Positions 1-7,323 of a DNA stretch of 9,722 nucleotides are shown here, piece after piece. This stretch comes from Candidatus Eiseniibacteriota bacterium (GTDB lineage: Bacteria > Eisenbacteria > RBG-16-71-46 > JAFGJU01). Position numbers and translations under genes: made by a program. The stretch is taken from the NCBI GenBank assembly GCA_016928935.1, contig JAFGJU010000044.1:1-9722 (forward strand). Direction: 5' to 3'. The stretch's first letter is position 1. The number at the start of each line of letters is the position of its first letter. The notes under the pieces were generated by a model. The model did not search any database. It was given only the letters and a program-made list of their open reading frames with translations, and was not told the DNA's origin.

Positions 1-1512
1 AAGCTCAAGGCGGCGAGGGCGGACGGCGCGCCGGATCCCGCCTGCGGCGACTGGCGGGTGGGTGAGTGGGGTAACTCAATGGAGTTCAGGATACCGTGGG
101 CTCTTCTCAACGTGACAGACCCGTCCTCGTGCTCGGTTCTGGACGACTCGGCCGGCACTCGTGAGCTGGAAGTGACCAGGACGGATGGAATAGCGATCAC
201 GGTTCTGTCTCTCACCGGCGGTACTCATCCCCGCGCGGCCGATGCGATGCCGAATGTAGTCAGGGAGGGCGGGGAATACGTATTTCGAAGAGACAACATC
301 CCGGTGTACACCTGGCCCGGCTGGGAAGACGCAACCTACGTGGAACGGAGGAAAGCTTCCTTCGAAGCCGTCTCGTCATGCTTCTCGTCCCTGCCGGGGG
401 CGCAGGCCGCACGTGTCAGCGCTGAGATCGCACGCTGGCCGGGAGACAGGGAGGCCGCGGCGTCGGTCAGCTTCGACGACGGGACGGCGAACCAGGTCGA
501 GTACGCACTTCCGATACTGCAGAGCCTGGGCCTCGAGGCCACGTTCGGGCTCTGCGGCGCCTGGATTCGGCCCGAACGCATGAAACTGGAGCTGGCTCCC
601 GGCTGCGTGCGCGAGCAGATGTCCGAAGCGGACGCCAGCGCGCTCCGCGAGCTGGGCCACGAGATCGCCAGTCACGGCTTCAGGCACATCTTCCTGGACA
701 CGCTGCCCGAGGCGGCACTGGCCGAAGAGATGCGCCTGGCAAGGTCGTCCATTGAGTCGGCGCTCGGGTACGAACCCGGTCGCGTCGGGACTTCCGCTGA
801 GTCGGCGCTCGGACGCGAGCGCAGTTGGGCGGGGATGCCGGGAAGGCCGGCCGGAGACGGCGTCACAATGTTCCACTACCCGTTCTCCCGGTGGAACGAG
901 CGCGTGAAGGACGAGGTGGCCGCAGCAGGCTTCCTGGGCGCGAGGAGCATCGGCAGGATAAACTCCGCCTCCCCCGACAGGTATCTTCTGGAGAGCGTGG
1001 CGCCAGTCTCGGACAAGGTGCCGGACATGAAGGCGGTCAAGGCCCTGCTGAGGGAGGCGCGGGAGAAGAACGGGTGGCTGATTCTGACCTACCACAACGT
1101 GCTTCCGAGTGGCTCGGAGGAAGCGAAGTGCTACGAGCGGTTGGACCCGAAGGAGCCGTACTACGTGACGCCAGCTACCTTCCTTGCGCACATGAAGTTG
1201 CTGGAATCGAGTGGATTCTATGTCGCGCCGGAGAGTGACGTGTTAAGGTACATACTTACAAGGGACAACGCAAGGCTGGACGTCCGGGAAGACGACGACC
1301 AAGTAGACATAAAGGTCCTTAGCGGAAGTGCCGACGTTAAATACGTAGCAAAGTTGACGCTTGTCATCAAGCTGCCTTGGAAGAAGGTCCGTGTCGTGGG
1401 CCCCGGCGGCGCCGGCGGCCCGGTGGAAGACGAGGTCATGGACGTGGTTGATGGCGTCATCATGGTGGACGCCGCTCCGGGGAGCCTGGTGAGCGTGCGT
1501 CGCACGGAGTGA
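1..1512 (+). CDS. Polysaccharide deacetylase family protein, 5' end outside the window
   Basis: Predicted to remove acyl groups, most likely N-acetyl, from a secreted polysaccharide. The frame has no stop from base 1 and the residues before the first possible start (GTG at 58) already read like protein, so the gene begins upstream and 503 codons are visible. Residues about 25-75 hold a small beta domain with a PW..LL.VTDPS signature (P32-W33, D40-P41-S42), which I have seen only as an accessory module of carbohydrate enzymes. The NodB-type deacetylase domain follows: SFDDG with D159/D160 (base and metal ligand), an H225-xxx-H229 metal pair, HYPF at 292-295 where an Arg is usual in place of His292, and LTYHN with H365 as likely acid. 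A beta-rich tail of about 85 residues follows. There is an apparent 30-residue insertion at about 255-288. The stop overlaps the next gene's start region. The Pga-like context suggests a PgaB-like role; the substrate is inferred. Confidence 0.85.
   Translation, partial: KLKAARADGAPDPACGDWRVGEWGNSMEFRIPWALLNVTDPSSCSVLDDSAGTRELEVTRTDGIAITVLSLTGGTHPRAADAMPNVVREGGEYVFRRDNIPVYTWPGWEDATYVERRKASFEAVSSCFSSLPGAQAARVSAEIARWPGDREAAASVSFDDGTANQVEYALPILQSLGLEATFGLCGAWIRPERMKLELAPGCVREQMSEADASALRELGHEIASHGFRHIFLDTLPEAALAEEMRLARSSIESALGYEPGRVGTSAESALGRERSWAGMPGRPAGDGVTMFHYPFSRWNERVKDEVAAAGFLGARSIGRINSASPDRYLLESVAPVSDKVPDMKAVKALLREAREKNGWLILTYHNVLPSGSEEAKCYERLDPKEPYYVTPATFLAHMKLLESSGFYVAPESDVLRYILTRDNARLDVREDDDQVDIKVLSGSADVKYVAKLTLVIKLPWKKVRVVGPGGAGGPVEDEVMDVVDGVIMVDAAPGSLVSVRRTE
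1506..1509 (+). promoter_or_regulatory. Ribosome binding site choosing ATG 1515
   Basis: GGAG lies 5 bases before ATG 1515. A GTG at 1509 is in the same frame and overlaps the previous stop (GTGA), but the GGAG would then touch the start codon, so ATG 1515 is preferred. Confidence 0.6.
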
Positions 1513-1514
1513 AG

Positions 1515-3146
1515 ATGAAACCCTTCAGTCAATTGCTCGCGACTCCCGCGCCGAGCGCGATTGTGTTCTTGTGTGTTTGCGCGTTGTTCTCGGGCGTCCC
1601 GGCGTCGGCACAGACTGTGCTGGGCGAGACTAACGAACCCCAGGCACAGGTGACGGAGGACGAGAGACTGAACGAGGCGCGCGCGCTGATATACAACGGC
1701 AGGTACGACGAGGGCATGGCCGTCCTCAACAGCGTACTGTCCGAACACCCGGACTCGAGGGAGGCGCTCTTCCTGCTGGCGACTGCGTACGAATGGCAGG
1801 ACAAGCTGGCCGAAGCCCAGAGAGTGTACAGAACGATAGTGTCGGTGAACGAGAACGACCTCGAGGCGTGGGAGCAAGTGGCTAAGCTGGAGGCTTGGCA
1901 GGGCAGACACGAAGAGGCGATCGCGCTCTACGGAAAGTTGATATCCAGGTTCGGCGACAGACCGTCTCTGCTGGTAGGTCTGGCCCGCGCCCTGAGCTGG
2001 GCCAACAGGCTGGACGAGGCGCTCCTGTACTACGACAGAGTGCTGCTCCAGGAGCCGGAGAACCCGGACGCACTGGCCGGCAAGGCGCAGGTGCTGAGGT
2101 GGACCGGGGACCTGCGCGGCGCCAGGAAGGTCATCCGGAGGGCGCAGAGTTCCGGCCCCTCTCACCCGGAGGTCCGTAGGGAGGCCGAGCAGATCCGTCT
2201 CGCCATGAGTCCAAAGGTGACGGTGTCATATCTGGAATCCCTGGAGGAGGACTATCTGCGCCTGGGGGGTGCCTCCACTTACAACCTCGGCAACAGGACC
2301 TGGAAGGCGGAAGCGGACTTCTTCCCGGAACTGCTGGAGTCGGTCAGTCTGGACCTCTGGTCCTCGCGCGACTGGGAACAGGACAAGGCGGCCGGGACGG
2401 ACAATTACCGCGTTTCATCGCTCGGGCTCACGGCCGGCGTGGGAGTGTCGATGGGCGGCCTGGGCAGCGTGGGAGGGAGCTTCACGGTCAGGGAATACCA
2501 GCGGTACAGAGAAAACGTGCTCTATCCGTTGCACGGCGACGAGTCGCGCGTTCAGGACTTCGAGCTGTGGATCTCGGGGACGCGGGGAGCGTGGACGTTC
2601 GGTGCAACTCTCGGCACGTATCCGTATTTCCACAAGGACGAGAGAGAGACACCGTCCGTGAGGAAGCTTGAGATCGGACAGCAGACAGTCGGAAGAGTCC
2701 AGGTGGGTAGACACTTGACTGGGACGTCGCTCGCTCTGGTGGGCTGCGAACTGGGTGATTACTCGGAAGAGAACGACCGGTTGAGGGTGTTCGGCAGCGT
2801 GGAGGGCTCGCCCTCCGGCGCCGACTGGCTCTACCTAAGGTACGCCGCTTATTTCCAGGACTTCGATTCCACCTCGCGGGATTACTTCGCTCCCATGAAC
2901 GAATTCAACCATAGACTGCAGGCTCGGGCCAGCAGGTCCAGCGGCCGGAGTTTCGTGAGCGCCGGCATCACGCTCGGCCAGTCACATTCCAGCAGCTTCG
3001 GCGACATATTCTCGGTCGCGCTGTCCGGGTTCGCGTCACGGACTCTCACGCAGAGATGGAAAGTGTTCGTGGACGGGTACCAGACTTACGACGACAACAA
3101 TTACTCAGTCGGTTCAATAAGGGTGGGGGTGGAGCTTACGCTCTGA
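1515..3146 (+). CDS. TPR protein with C-terminal outer-membrane beta-barrel (YaiO/PgaA-like exporter)
   Basis: Predicted outer-membrane pore that passes the polysaccharide, with a periplasmic TPR domain that guides polymer or binds the deacetylase. The 543-residue product starts with a signal peptide (hydrophobic core about 13-28, AxA cleavage near A32/Q33). About five TPR units follow between residues 50 and 220, with the usual spacing of small and aromatic residues (for example the ALFLLATAYEW and ALLYYDRVL helices). Residues about 232-543 show alternating polar and hydrophobic strands rich in Tyr, Gly and Ser, ending in a strand that closes on GVELTL, as barrels do. The barrel is small, about 310 residues, nearer to YaiO-type barrels than to the 16-strand barrel of PgaA. 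The gene sits 2 bases after the deacetylase stop and 11 bases before the HEAT gene, which fits one operon. The export role is inferred from architecture and neighbours. Confidence 0.8.
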   Translation: MKPFSQLLATPAPSAIVFLCVCALFSGVPASAQTVLGETNEPQAQVTEDERLNEARALIYNGRYDEGMAVLNSVLSEHPDSREALFLLATAYEWQDKLAEAQRVYRTIVSVNENDLEAWEQVAKLEAWQGRHEEAIALYGKLISRFGDRPSLLVGLARALSWANRLDEALLYYDRVLLQEPENPDALAGKAQVLRWTGDLRGARKVIRRAQSSGPSHPEVRREAEQIRLAMSPKVTVSYLESLEEDYLRLGGASTYNLGNRTWKAEADFFPELLESVSLDLWSSRDWEQDKAAGTDNYRVSSLGLTAGVGVSMGGLGSVGGSFTVREYQRYRENVLYPLHGDESRVQDFELWISGTRGAWTFGATLGTYPYFHKDERETPSVRKLEIGQQTVGRVQVGRHLTGTSLALVGCELGDYSEENDRLRVFGSVEGSPSGADWLYLRYAAYFQDFDSTSRDYFAPMNEFNHRLQARASRSSGRSFVSAGITLGQSHSSSFGDIFSVALSGFASRTLTQRWKVFVDGYQTYDDNNYSVGSIRVGVELTL

Positions 3147-3150
3147 GGTG
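3145..3150 (+). promoter_or_regulatory. Strong ribosome binding site for the GTG start at 3158
   Basis: GAGGTG overlaps the TGA stop of the barrel gene and lies 7 bases before GTG 3158. It supports this non-ATG start and coupled translation of the two genes. Confidence 0.7.
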
Positions 3151-3157
3151 ATCATTC

Positions 3158-4234
3158 GTGATAATTCCGTTCTACATTCTCATCTGGGCCTTCATAGTCC
3201 TGGTGTTGTTCGTGCTGGCCACGGTGTTGGCGGCGGGAATCAACCGTGTTGTTTCGAGCTCGCGACAGGCCACAGATAATGCGAACAGGGCAAGGGCCAG
3301 GGATCTCTTGCTGTCGCTGTCGCGCGAGTCCGGTGAGGGCAGGGTCAAGCTTTTGGGCCGGATACGGGATTTCCTGTCTCAGGAGACGGCCGAACACGTG
3401 GCCCTGGCGCTTCACAGGCTGGACGCTCCGGCCAGGCGGGACGTCGTGGAACTGTTTGAGACGAACGGCCTGGTGTCGCATTTCATCAGGCTGCTGAAGG
3501 TCGGATCCAAATGGAACAGGGCCAAGGCCGCCAGAATCCTGGGCGAGCTCGACCTGCCCGTGGCCTCGGCGGCTCTGTACAAGTCGCTGGACGACCGCGA
3601 TCCCGACGTGAGGAACGTGGCGGCCAGGTCTCTGAGCCGGCTGCGTCACCCGATGGCTCAATCGGTGCTGATTTCGGTCCTGGGCAAGCACGAGGAGCCC
3701 GTCTCCTCGCGCATCGCGGCCATGTTCATAGAGGCCGGCGCCGCTTCGGTCCCGCTGCTGGTGAAGAACATGCGGAACGACAACTGGCGGGCCAGGTTCT
3801 GGTCTGCGGAGATACTCGGACAGGTGGGAGACCAGCGGTCAGAGAGAGTGCTCGTGGCGGCGCTCAAGGACACCAGCGCGGACGTACGGTCCGCGGCCGC
3901 CAAGGCGCTGGGGAAAACCGGAACGGGCGCGTCTGTGGAGCATCTCGTGCCTCTCCTGAAGGACGAGGAGTGGTTCGTACGGAGCCATGCGGCGTGGGCT
4001 CTGGGCAAGCTCAGGGCGGTGGACGCCATGGGCGAGCTGGCGCAAGGCCTGCGCGACAAGTCGTGGTGGATGCGGAAGACCTCGCTGGAAGCGCTGGCGG
4101 AGCTGGGCGACAGCGCCATCCCGGCCTTGATGCGCGTGCTGGAAGGAGACGACAAGTTCGCCAGGGAGAGCGCGCTGGAGGCGCTGCAGAAGCTCGGGGT
4201 GGAAGTCCGCAGCGGGGAAGGGATGGTGGGCTAG
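3158..4234 (+). CDS. Membrane-anchored HEAT-repeat protein
   Basis: Likely a scaffold or regulator bound to the inner membrane. The 358-residue product has one N-terminal transmembrane helix (about 3-27) with no charge before it and Arg residues after it, so by the positive-inside rule the rest faces the cytosol. Residues about 118-347 are at least six HEAT (PBS-lyase-like) repeats with a period near 31, each with a VRxxAAxALG-type helix and a following V..L...L helix: see residues 150-160, 210-222, 242-252, 274-284, 306-316 and 336-346. There is no catalytic motif. The gene lies between the exporter and the glycosyltransferase, 3 bases before the latter, so a role in assembling or controlling the synthase is likely. 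The start is GTG with a strong ribosome binding site. Repeat assignment is secure; the function is inferred only from place. Confidence 0.85.
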   Translation: MIIPFYILIWAFIVLVLFVLATVLAAGINRVVSSSRQATDNANRARARDLLLSLSRESGEGRVKLLGRIRDFLSQETAEHVALALHRLDAPARRDVVELFETNGLVSHFIRLLKVGSKWNRAKAARILGELDLPVASAALYKSLDDRDPDVRNVAARSLSRLRHPMAQSVLISVLGKHEEPVSSRIAAMFIEAGAASVPLLVKNMRNDNWRARFWSAEILGQVGDQRSERVLVAALKDTSADVRSAAAKALGKTGTGASVEHLVPLLKDEEWFVRSHAAWALGKLRAVDAMGELAQGLRDKSWWMRKTSLEALAELGDSAIPALMRVLEGDDKFARESALEALQKLGVEVRSGEGMVG

Positions 4235-4237
4235 ACA

Positions 4238-5668
4238 ATGACCTACCTGGACCTCATGGCGCTCGAACAGGCTCTGTTCATCGCGAGCATAGTCATCCTG
4301 GTCTACTTCTCCGCGCTGCAGTTGATGCTGCTCGTCCTCACGCTGCTGTCGTTCCTGGACATGAGGAAAAGACTGCGGCAGAACTACTACACCGACTTCG
4401 AGTGCGTGGCCAGGTCACACTTCACGATTCCGGTGTCTATCATCATCCCGGCTCACAACGAGGCCGGGGTAATCGTGCCCTGCGTGGACTCGGTGTTATC
4501 CCTGGATTACCCCGAGTTCGAAGTGATAGTCCTGAACGACGGCTCGACAGACGAGACCCTGTCGCTCCTCAAGAAGTCCTTCCAGCTCGTGGAACGGCGC
4601 TTCGTATACAGAAAGAGCATCCCCACGGGAGAGATAACGTCCATATACAAGTCGGCCTCCAGGCCCAACCTCACGGTGGTGGACAAGCCGCACTCCGGTA
4701 AGAGCGACACCCTCAACATAGGCATCAACCTGGCCAGGTACCATCTGTTCTGCAGCATCGACGCCGACTCCCTGTTCCAGTCGAACGCGCTTCTCAGGAT
4801 AGTGAGGCCGATACTGGAGCATCCGGACGAGGTGGTGGCGGTCGGAGGCCAGGTCCGGGTGGCGAACGGTTGCGTGGTGGAGGATAACCGCGTCGTGGAG
4901 CCGCGGGTTCCGCGGAGGCTCCTGCCGGCCTTCCAGGTGATCGAGTACCTCCGGGCTTTCGTGGCCAGCAGGCTGGGCTTGAGCCGGATAAACAACCTGC
5001 TCATCCTGTCGGGCGTGTTCGCTCTGTTCAGAAAGGACATGGTCATACAGGCCGGCGGCTACAGAGCCAACACGGTGACCGAGGACATGGAGCTGGTGGT
5101 GCGGCTTCACAGGTTCATCAGAGAGACCAGCGAGAAAGGGCAGCGTTACCGCGTAGTGTTCCTGCCGGACCCCATCTGCTGGACGGAGGTGCCTGTTACG
5201 CTGCGCAACCTGGCGCGGCAGAGGAACCGCTGGCACAGAGGCCTGATTCAGTCCGTGTCCCGGAACCTCAAGATGCTGTTCAACCCGCGCTACGGAAGCG
5301 TCGGGTTTGTGGGGATGCCGTACTACTTCTTCTTCGAGATGCTCGGCCCCATAGTGGAGTTCCTCGGATACCTGCTCATCCCGCTCGGGTACTTCCTGGG
5401 CATCTTGTCGCTCCTCTACTTCGTCACGTTCCTGCTGTTGGCCATCGTGGCGGGAACCCTGCTTTCCACGCTCGCAGTGCTGCTAGAGGAGGCCAGCTTC
5501 GGCCTGTACAAGGGCTGGGGTGATTTTGCAAGGATGATGGCGCTGGCGTTGTTCGAGAACTTCGGCTACCGCCAGCTCACTCTTCTATTCAGACTCAAGG
5601 CCACGGTCGATTTCCTGTTCGGCAGGAAGGACTGGGCCAAGACGAAGAGAGAAGACGACACCCGTTGA
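4238..5668 (+). CDS. Processive family 2 glycosyltransferase, exopolysaccharide synthase (PgaC-like)
   Basis: Predicted inner-membrane synthase that adds sugars from a nucleotide sugar on the cytosolic side and pushes the chain through its own membrane helices. The 476-residue product has an N-terminal hydrophobic region (about 8-40), then a GT-A domain with all processive GT2 landmarks: D101 in LNDGSTD, D175-A-D177, T281-E-D283 (catalytic base) and Q328-RNRW. The helices at about 353-418 form the rest of the channel, and a basic tail ends the protein. The length is close to PgaC and hyaluronan-synthase types and far short of cellulose synthase; no PilZ domain follows, so it is not a typical BcsA. 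The deacetylase and TPR-barrel neighbours favour a poly-N-acetylhexosamine product, but this is inference. ATG 4238 has only a weak GGTGGG upstream, so translation may depend on coupling to the HEAT gene. Last gene of the polysaccharide operon. Confidence 0.88.
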   Translation: MTYLDLMALEQALFIASIVILVYFSALQLMLLVLTLLSFLDMRKRLRQNYYTDFECVARSHFTIPVSIIIPAHNEAGVIVPCVDSVLSLDYPEFEVIVLNDGSTDETLSLLKKSFQLVERRFVYRKSIPTGEITSIYKSASRPNLTVVDKPHSGKSDTLNIGINLARYHLFCSIDADSLFQSNALLRIVRPILEHPDEVVAVGGQVRVANGCVVEDNRVVEPRVPRRLLPAFQVIEYLRAFVASRLGLSRINNLLILSGVFALFRKDMVIQAGGYRANTVTEDMELVVRLHRFIRETSEKGQRYRVVFLPDPICWTEVPVTLRNLARQRNRWHRGLIQSVSRNLKMLFNPRYGSVGFVGMPYYFFFEMLGPIVEFLGYLLIPLGYFLGILSLLYFVTFLLLAIVAGTLLSTLAVLLEEASFGLYKGWGDFARMMALALFENFGYRQLTLLFRLKATVDFLFGRKDWAKTKREDDTR

Positions 5669-5693
5669 CAACCTCCCCTGGGTCTGCTATCTT
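5665..5693 (+). promoter_or_regulatory. Sigma-70-type promoter with extended -10
   Basis: A perfect TTGACA (5665-5670) is followed by a 17-base spacer and TATCTT (5688-5693), with TGC just before the -10 as in extended -10 promoters. The -35 overlaps the stop codon of the glycosyltransferase. Transcription would begin near 5700 and read the membrane-protein cassette, giving it control separate from the polysaccharide operon. Confidence 0.55.
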
Positions 5694-5700
5694 CCGCTCA

Positions 5701-5725
5701 CCTAGCCGAAAGCCCTAGCCGGGCT
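5701..5725 (+). repeat. Short direct repeat and small hairpin in the predicted 5' leader
   Basis: CCTAGCCG occurs at 5701-5708 and 5714-5721. AGCCC (5711-5715) can pair with GGGCT (5721-5725) around a 5-base loop. It sits just after the predicted transcription start. No T-run of terminator type follows. It may be a minor regulatory site or chance. Confidence 0.3.
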
Positions 5726-5751
5726 GGTTTACAATTGAGCTGGTAGGGATA

Positions 5752-6651
5752 GTGCAGAGCGCGAAACCGATTGTCCTCCTCGCCGTGTTCCTTCTGCTGC
5801 CGGCCTGCGTCCACGTTTTGACTGTGGGGGCGCAGGAGGCGGCTCCCGCGCCGACGGCCCAGGCCGAGGGCCAGGTCAGGTGGTTCGACCTGAACCGGCT
5901 CAACATCGCGCTCGTGGTCGCGGTTTTTTTCATACTGGTCCTCGTTTTCATCAGGCAGGCGGGGAAGGGTGCCTCCTTCTTCATCCGGAAGATTGCCGGG
6001 CTGGACGCCATCGAGGAAGCCATAGGCAGGGCCACCGAGATGGGGAAGCCCGTCCTCTACGTTCCGGGCATAGACGACGTCAACAACATCCAGACCATTT
6101 ACAGCATGGTCATACTGGGCAACGTGGCCAAGCTCGTGGCCCGCTACGAGACCCCTCTCATAGTCCCGGTGTGTAGGGCCTTCGTGGTGCCTCTTGCCGA
6201 GGAAACGGTCAAACAGGGCTACCTGGATTCGGGGCATCCCGAGGCATACAACCCGAACAACATCCGCTACCTCTCGGACGAGCAGTTCGCGTTCACGGCC
6301 GGAGTAGACGGCATAATGCTGCGAGAGAAGCCGGCGGCGAACCTTTTCCTGGGCTCCTTTTTCGCGGAATCGCTGGTGCTGGCTGAGACCGGCTTCAGCA
6401 CGGGCGCCATACAGATCGCCGGGACGGCCAACATCCACCAGCTGCCGTTCTTCGTCGTGGCCTGCGATTACACGCTCATAGGCGAGGAGTTCTTCGCGGC
6501 GACGGCGTACCTGTCCAAGGAAGCGAAGCTCGTCGGGACGCTCAAGGGCTCCGACTGGATGAAGATATTCCTGATTGTCGCCCTGGTCGTTGGCGCCGTG
6601 CTGGAGACATTCGGCGTGACGGCGTTCACGAGGTGGTTCACCGTGCAGTAG
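5752..6651 (+). CDS. DUF6754-type membrane protein with cytosol-facing domain
   Basis: Function unknown. From memory the sequence matches the DUF6754 family; I could not search. Of 299 residues, 5-25 are a hydrophobic signal-like segment, 28-48 an Ala/Pro-rich linker, 50-67 a transmembrane helix followed by basic residues (so the next part faces the cytosol), 68-268 a soluble alpha/beta domain, and 270-290 a C-terminal helix. Striking stretches of the domain are GKPVLYVPGIDD (98-109), VDGIMLREKPAAN (185-197), the Gly/Thr-rich ETGFSTGAIQIAGT (212-225) and ACDYTLIGEE (237-246), which look like conserved pocket elements. The start is uncertain: GTG 5752 has AGGGA only 2 bases upstream, and ATT 5734 or GTG 5785 are alternatives in frame. 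First gene of a four-gene membrane cassette behind its own promoter. Confidence 0.75.
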   Translation: MQSAKPIVLLAVFLLLPACVHVLTVGAQEAAPAPTAQAEGQVRWFDLNRLNIALVVAVFFILVLVFIRQAGKGASFFIRKIAGLDAIEEAIGRATEMGKPVLYVPGIDDVNNIQTIYSMVILGNVAKLVARYETPLIVPVCRAFVVPLAEETVKQGYLDSGHPEAYNPNNIRYLSDEQFAFTAGVDGIMLREKPAANLFLGSFFAESLVLAETGFSTGAIQIAGTANIHQLPFFVVACDYTLIGEEFFAATAYLSKEAKLVGTLKGSDWMKIFLIVALVVGAVLETFGVTAFTRWFTVQ

Positions 6652-6684
6652 GAACTCTCGGTGCTGGATCGGGGTGAGAGTTCC
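6651..6684 (+). repeat. Perfect 9-bp inverted repeat between the first two cassette genes
   Basis: GGAACTCTC (6651-6659) and GAGAGTTCC (6676-6684) are exact reverse complements, with 16 bases between them, the outermost pair of which can form G-U. The left arm begins on the last base of the DUF6754-type gene's stop codon and the right arm ends 17 bases before the next start. No T-run follows, so it is not a classic terminator. An RNA processing or stability hairpin, or a protein-binding operator, would fit. Confidence 0.7.
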
Positions 6685-6701
6685 ACAGTGAGAACAGCGC
6701 G

Positions 6702-7322
6702 ATGAAGAAAGAAGTTCCGTTACTCATAACTGCGATCTTCGGGTCGTTCATGGTCATAGACTACTTCGTGCCGCACCCGTCGGTGTCTGCGGTGGGGGAG
6801 ACGCTGCAGCAGTGGGCGATAATCGTCATTTCGTTTTCCTACGTGCTGGGAGTGGCCAACATCGCCCGCGTCAACGGCGAGAAGATATCCAAACGCTCGA
6901 GAGACTGGCCGTTCGCCATACCGCTTCTGATGGGATTGGCCTTCATGCTGGGCGTCGGCATTTTCGGCGGCATAGGAGAGCGGACTCTTTTCAACGATTT
7001 CTTCCTGTACGCCTACACGCCGATGTCAGGCACGATGTTTTCGCTGCTGGCCTTCTTCATAGCTTCAGCGGCCTTCAGGTCCTTCCGTGTGAGAACGTTG
7101 GAGGCTGGACTCCTGGCCGTGGCCGCTGTCATCGTGATGCTGGGTAGGGTGCCGGTGGGCGCTGAGATATGGGACAAGCTTCCTGGCATTGCCGACTGGA
7201 TCAATAACGTACCTCAGATGGCCGCGAAGCGGGCCATCCTCATCGGAGCAGCACTGGGCGCGATCTCAACCGGGCTGAAGATCATCTTGGGTCTCGAGAG
7301 GAACTACCTGGGCGGGGAATAG
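6702..7322 (+). CDS. Six-helix membrane protein of unknown function (cassette gene 2)
   Basis: I do not recognise a named family. The 206-residue product is strongly hydrophobic with about six helices (roughly 5-22, 36-56, 69-91, 108-126, 132-147, 177-196). A basic loop with KISKRSRDW (61-69) marks one cytosolic face. Asp20 and Glu134 lie in or at the edge of helices, and TM6 is followed by GLERNYLGGE at the end. There is no signal peptide, transporter signature or nucleotide-binding motif. The start is ATG with a weak GTGAGAA upstream, 50 bases after the DUF6754-type gene with the 9-bp inverted repeat in the gap; the next gene begins 1 base after the stop. Position and shared membrane nature suggest it forms a complex with its neighbours. 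Confidence 0.75.
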   Translation: MKKEVPLLITAIFGSFMVIDYFVPHPSVSAVGETLQQWAIIVISFSYVLGVANIARVNGEKISKRSRDWPFAIPLLMGLAFMLGVGIFGGIGERTLFNDFFLYAYTPMSGTMFSLLAFFIASAAFRSFRVRTLEAGLLAVAAVIVMLGRVPVGAEIWDKLPGIADWINNVPQMAAKRAILIGAALGAISTGLKIILGLERNYLGGE

Positions 7323-7323
7323 T

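Noticed and set aside
376..2165. Long antisense reading frames (376-1191 and 1218-2165, minus strand)
   Set aside because: They lie wholly against the deacetylase and TPR-barrel genes, have Arg/Gln/Pro-rich products with no domain signal and are what GC-rich third positions produce by chance.
3511..4701. 396-codon plus-strand frame across the HEAT and glycosyltransferase genes
   Set aside because: It overlaps two well-supported genes in another frame and gives a Gly/Arg/Ala-rich product without recognisable structure.
4238..5668. Cellulose synthase (BcsA) for the glycosyltransferase
   Set aside because: The protein is far too short and has no PilZ domain; neighbours fit a deacetylated polymer better.
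5669..5751. Terminator or small RNA between the two modules
   Set aside because: The only hairpin has a 5-bp stem and no T-run; the stretch is better explained by a promoter and short leader.
5785..5820. Lipoprotein signal (LLPAC) in the DUF6754-type protein
   Set aside because: A Pro sits at the -2 position where lipoboxes do not normally allow it, and a transmembrane helix follows soon after; a plain signal-like helix is more likely.
6651..6684. Inverted repeat as a CIRCE/HrcA heat-shock operator
   Set aside because: CIRCE also has 9-bp arms, but its spacer is 9 bases and its arms differ; here the spacer is 16 and no chaperone gene is near.
6651..6690. Inverted repeat as an intrinsic terminator
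   Set aside because: No T-run follows the right arm and the next cassette gene begins 17 bases later.
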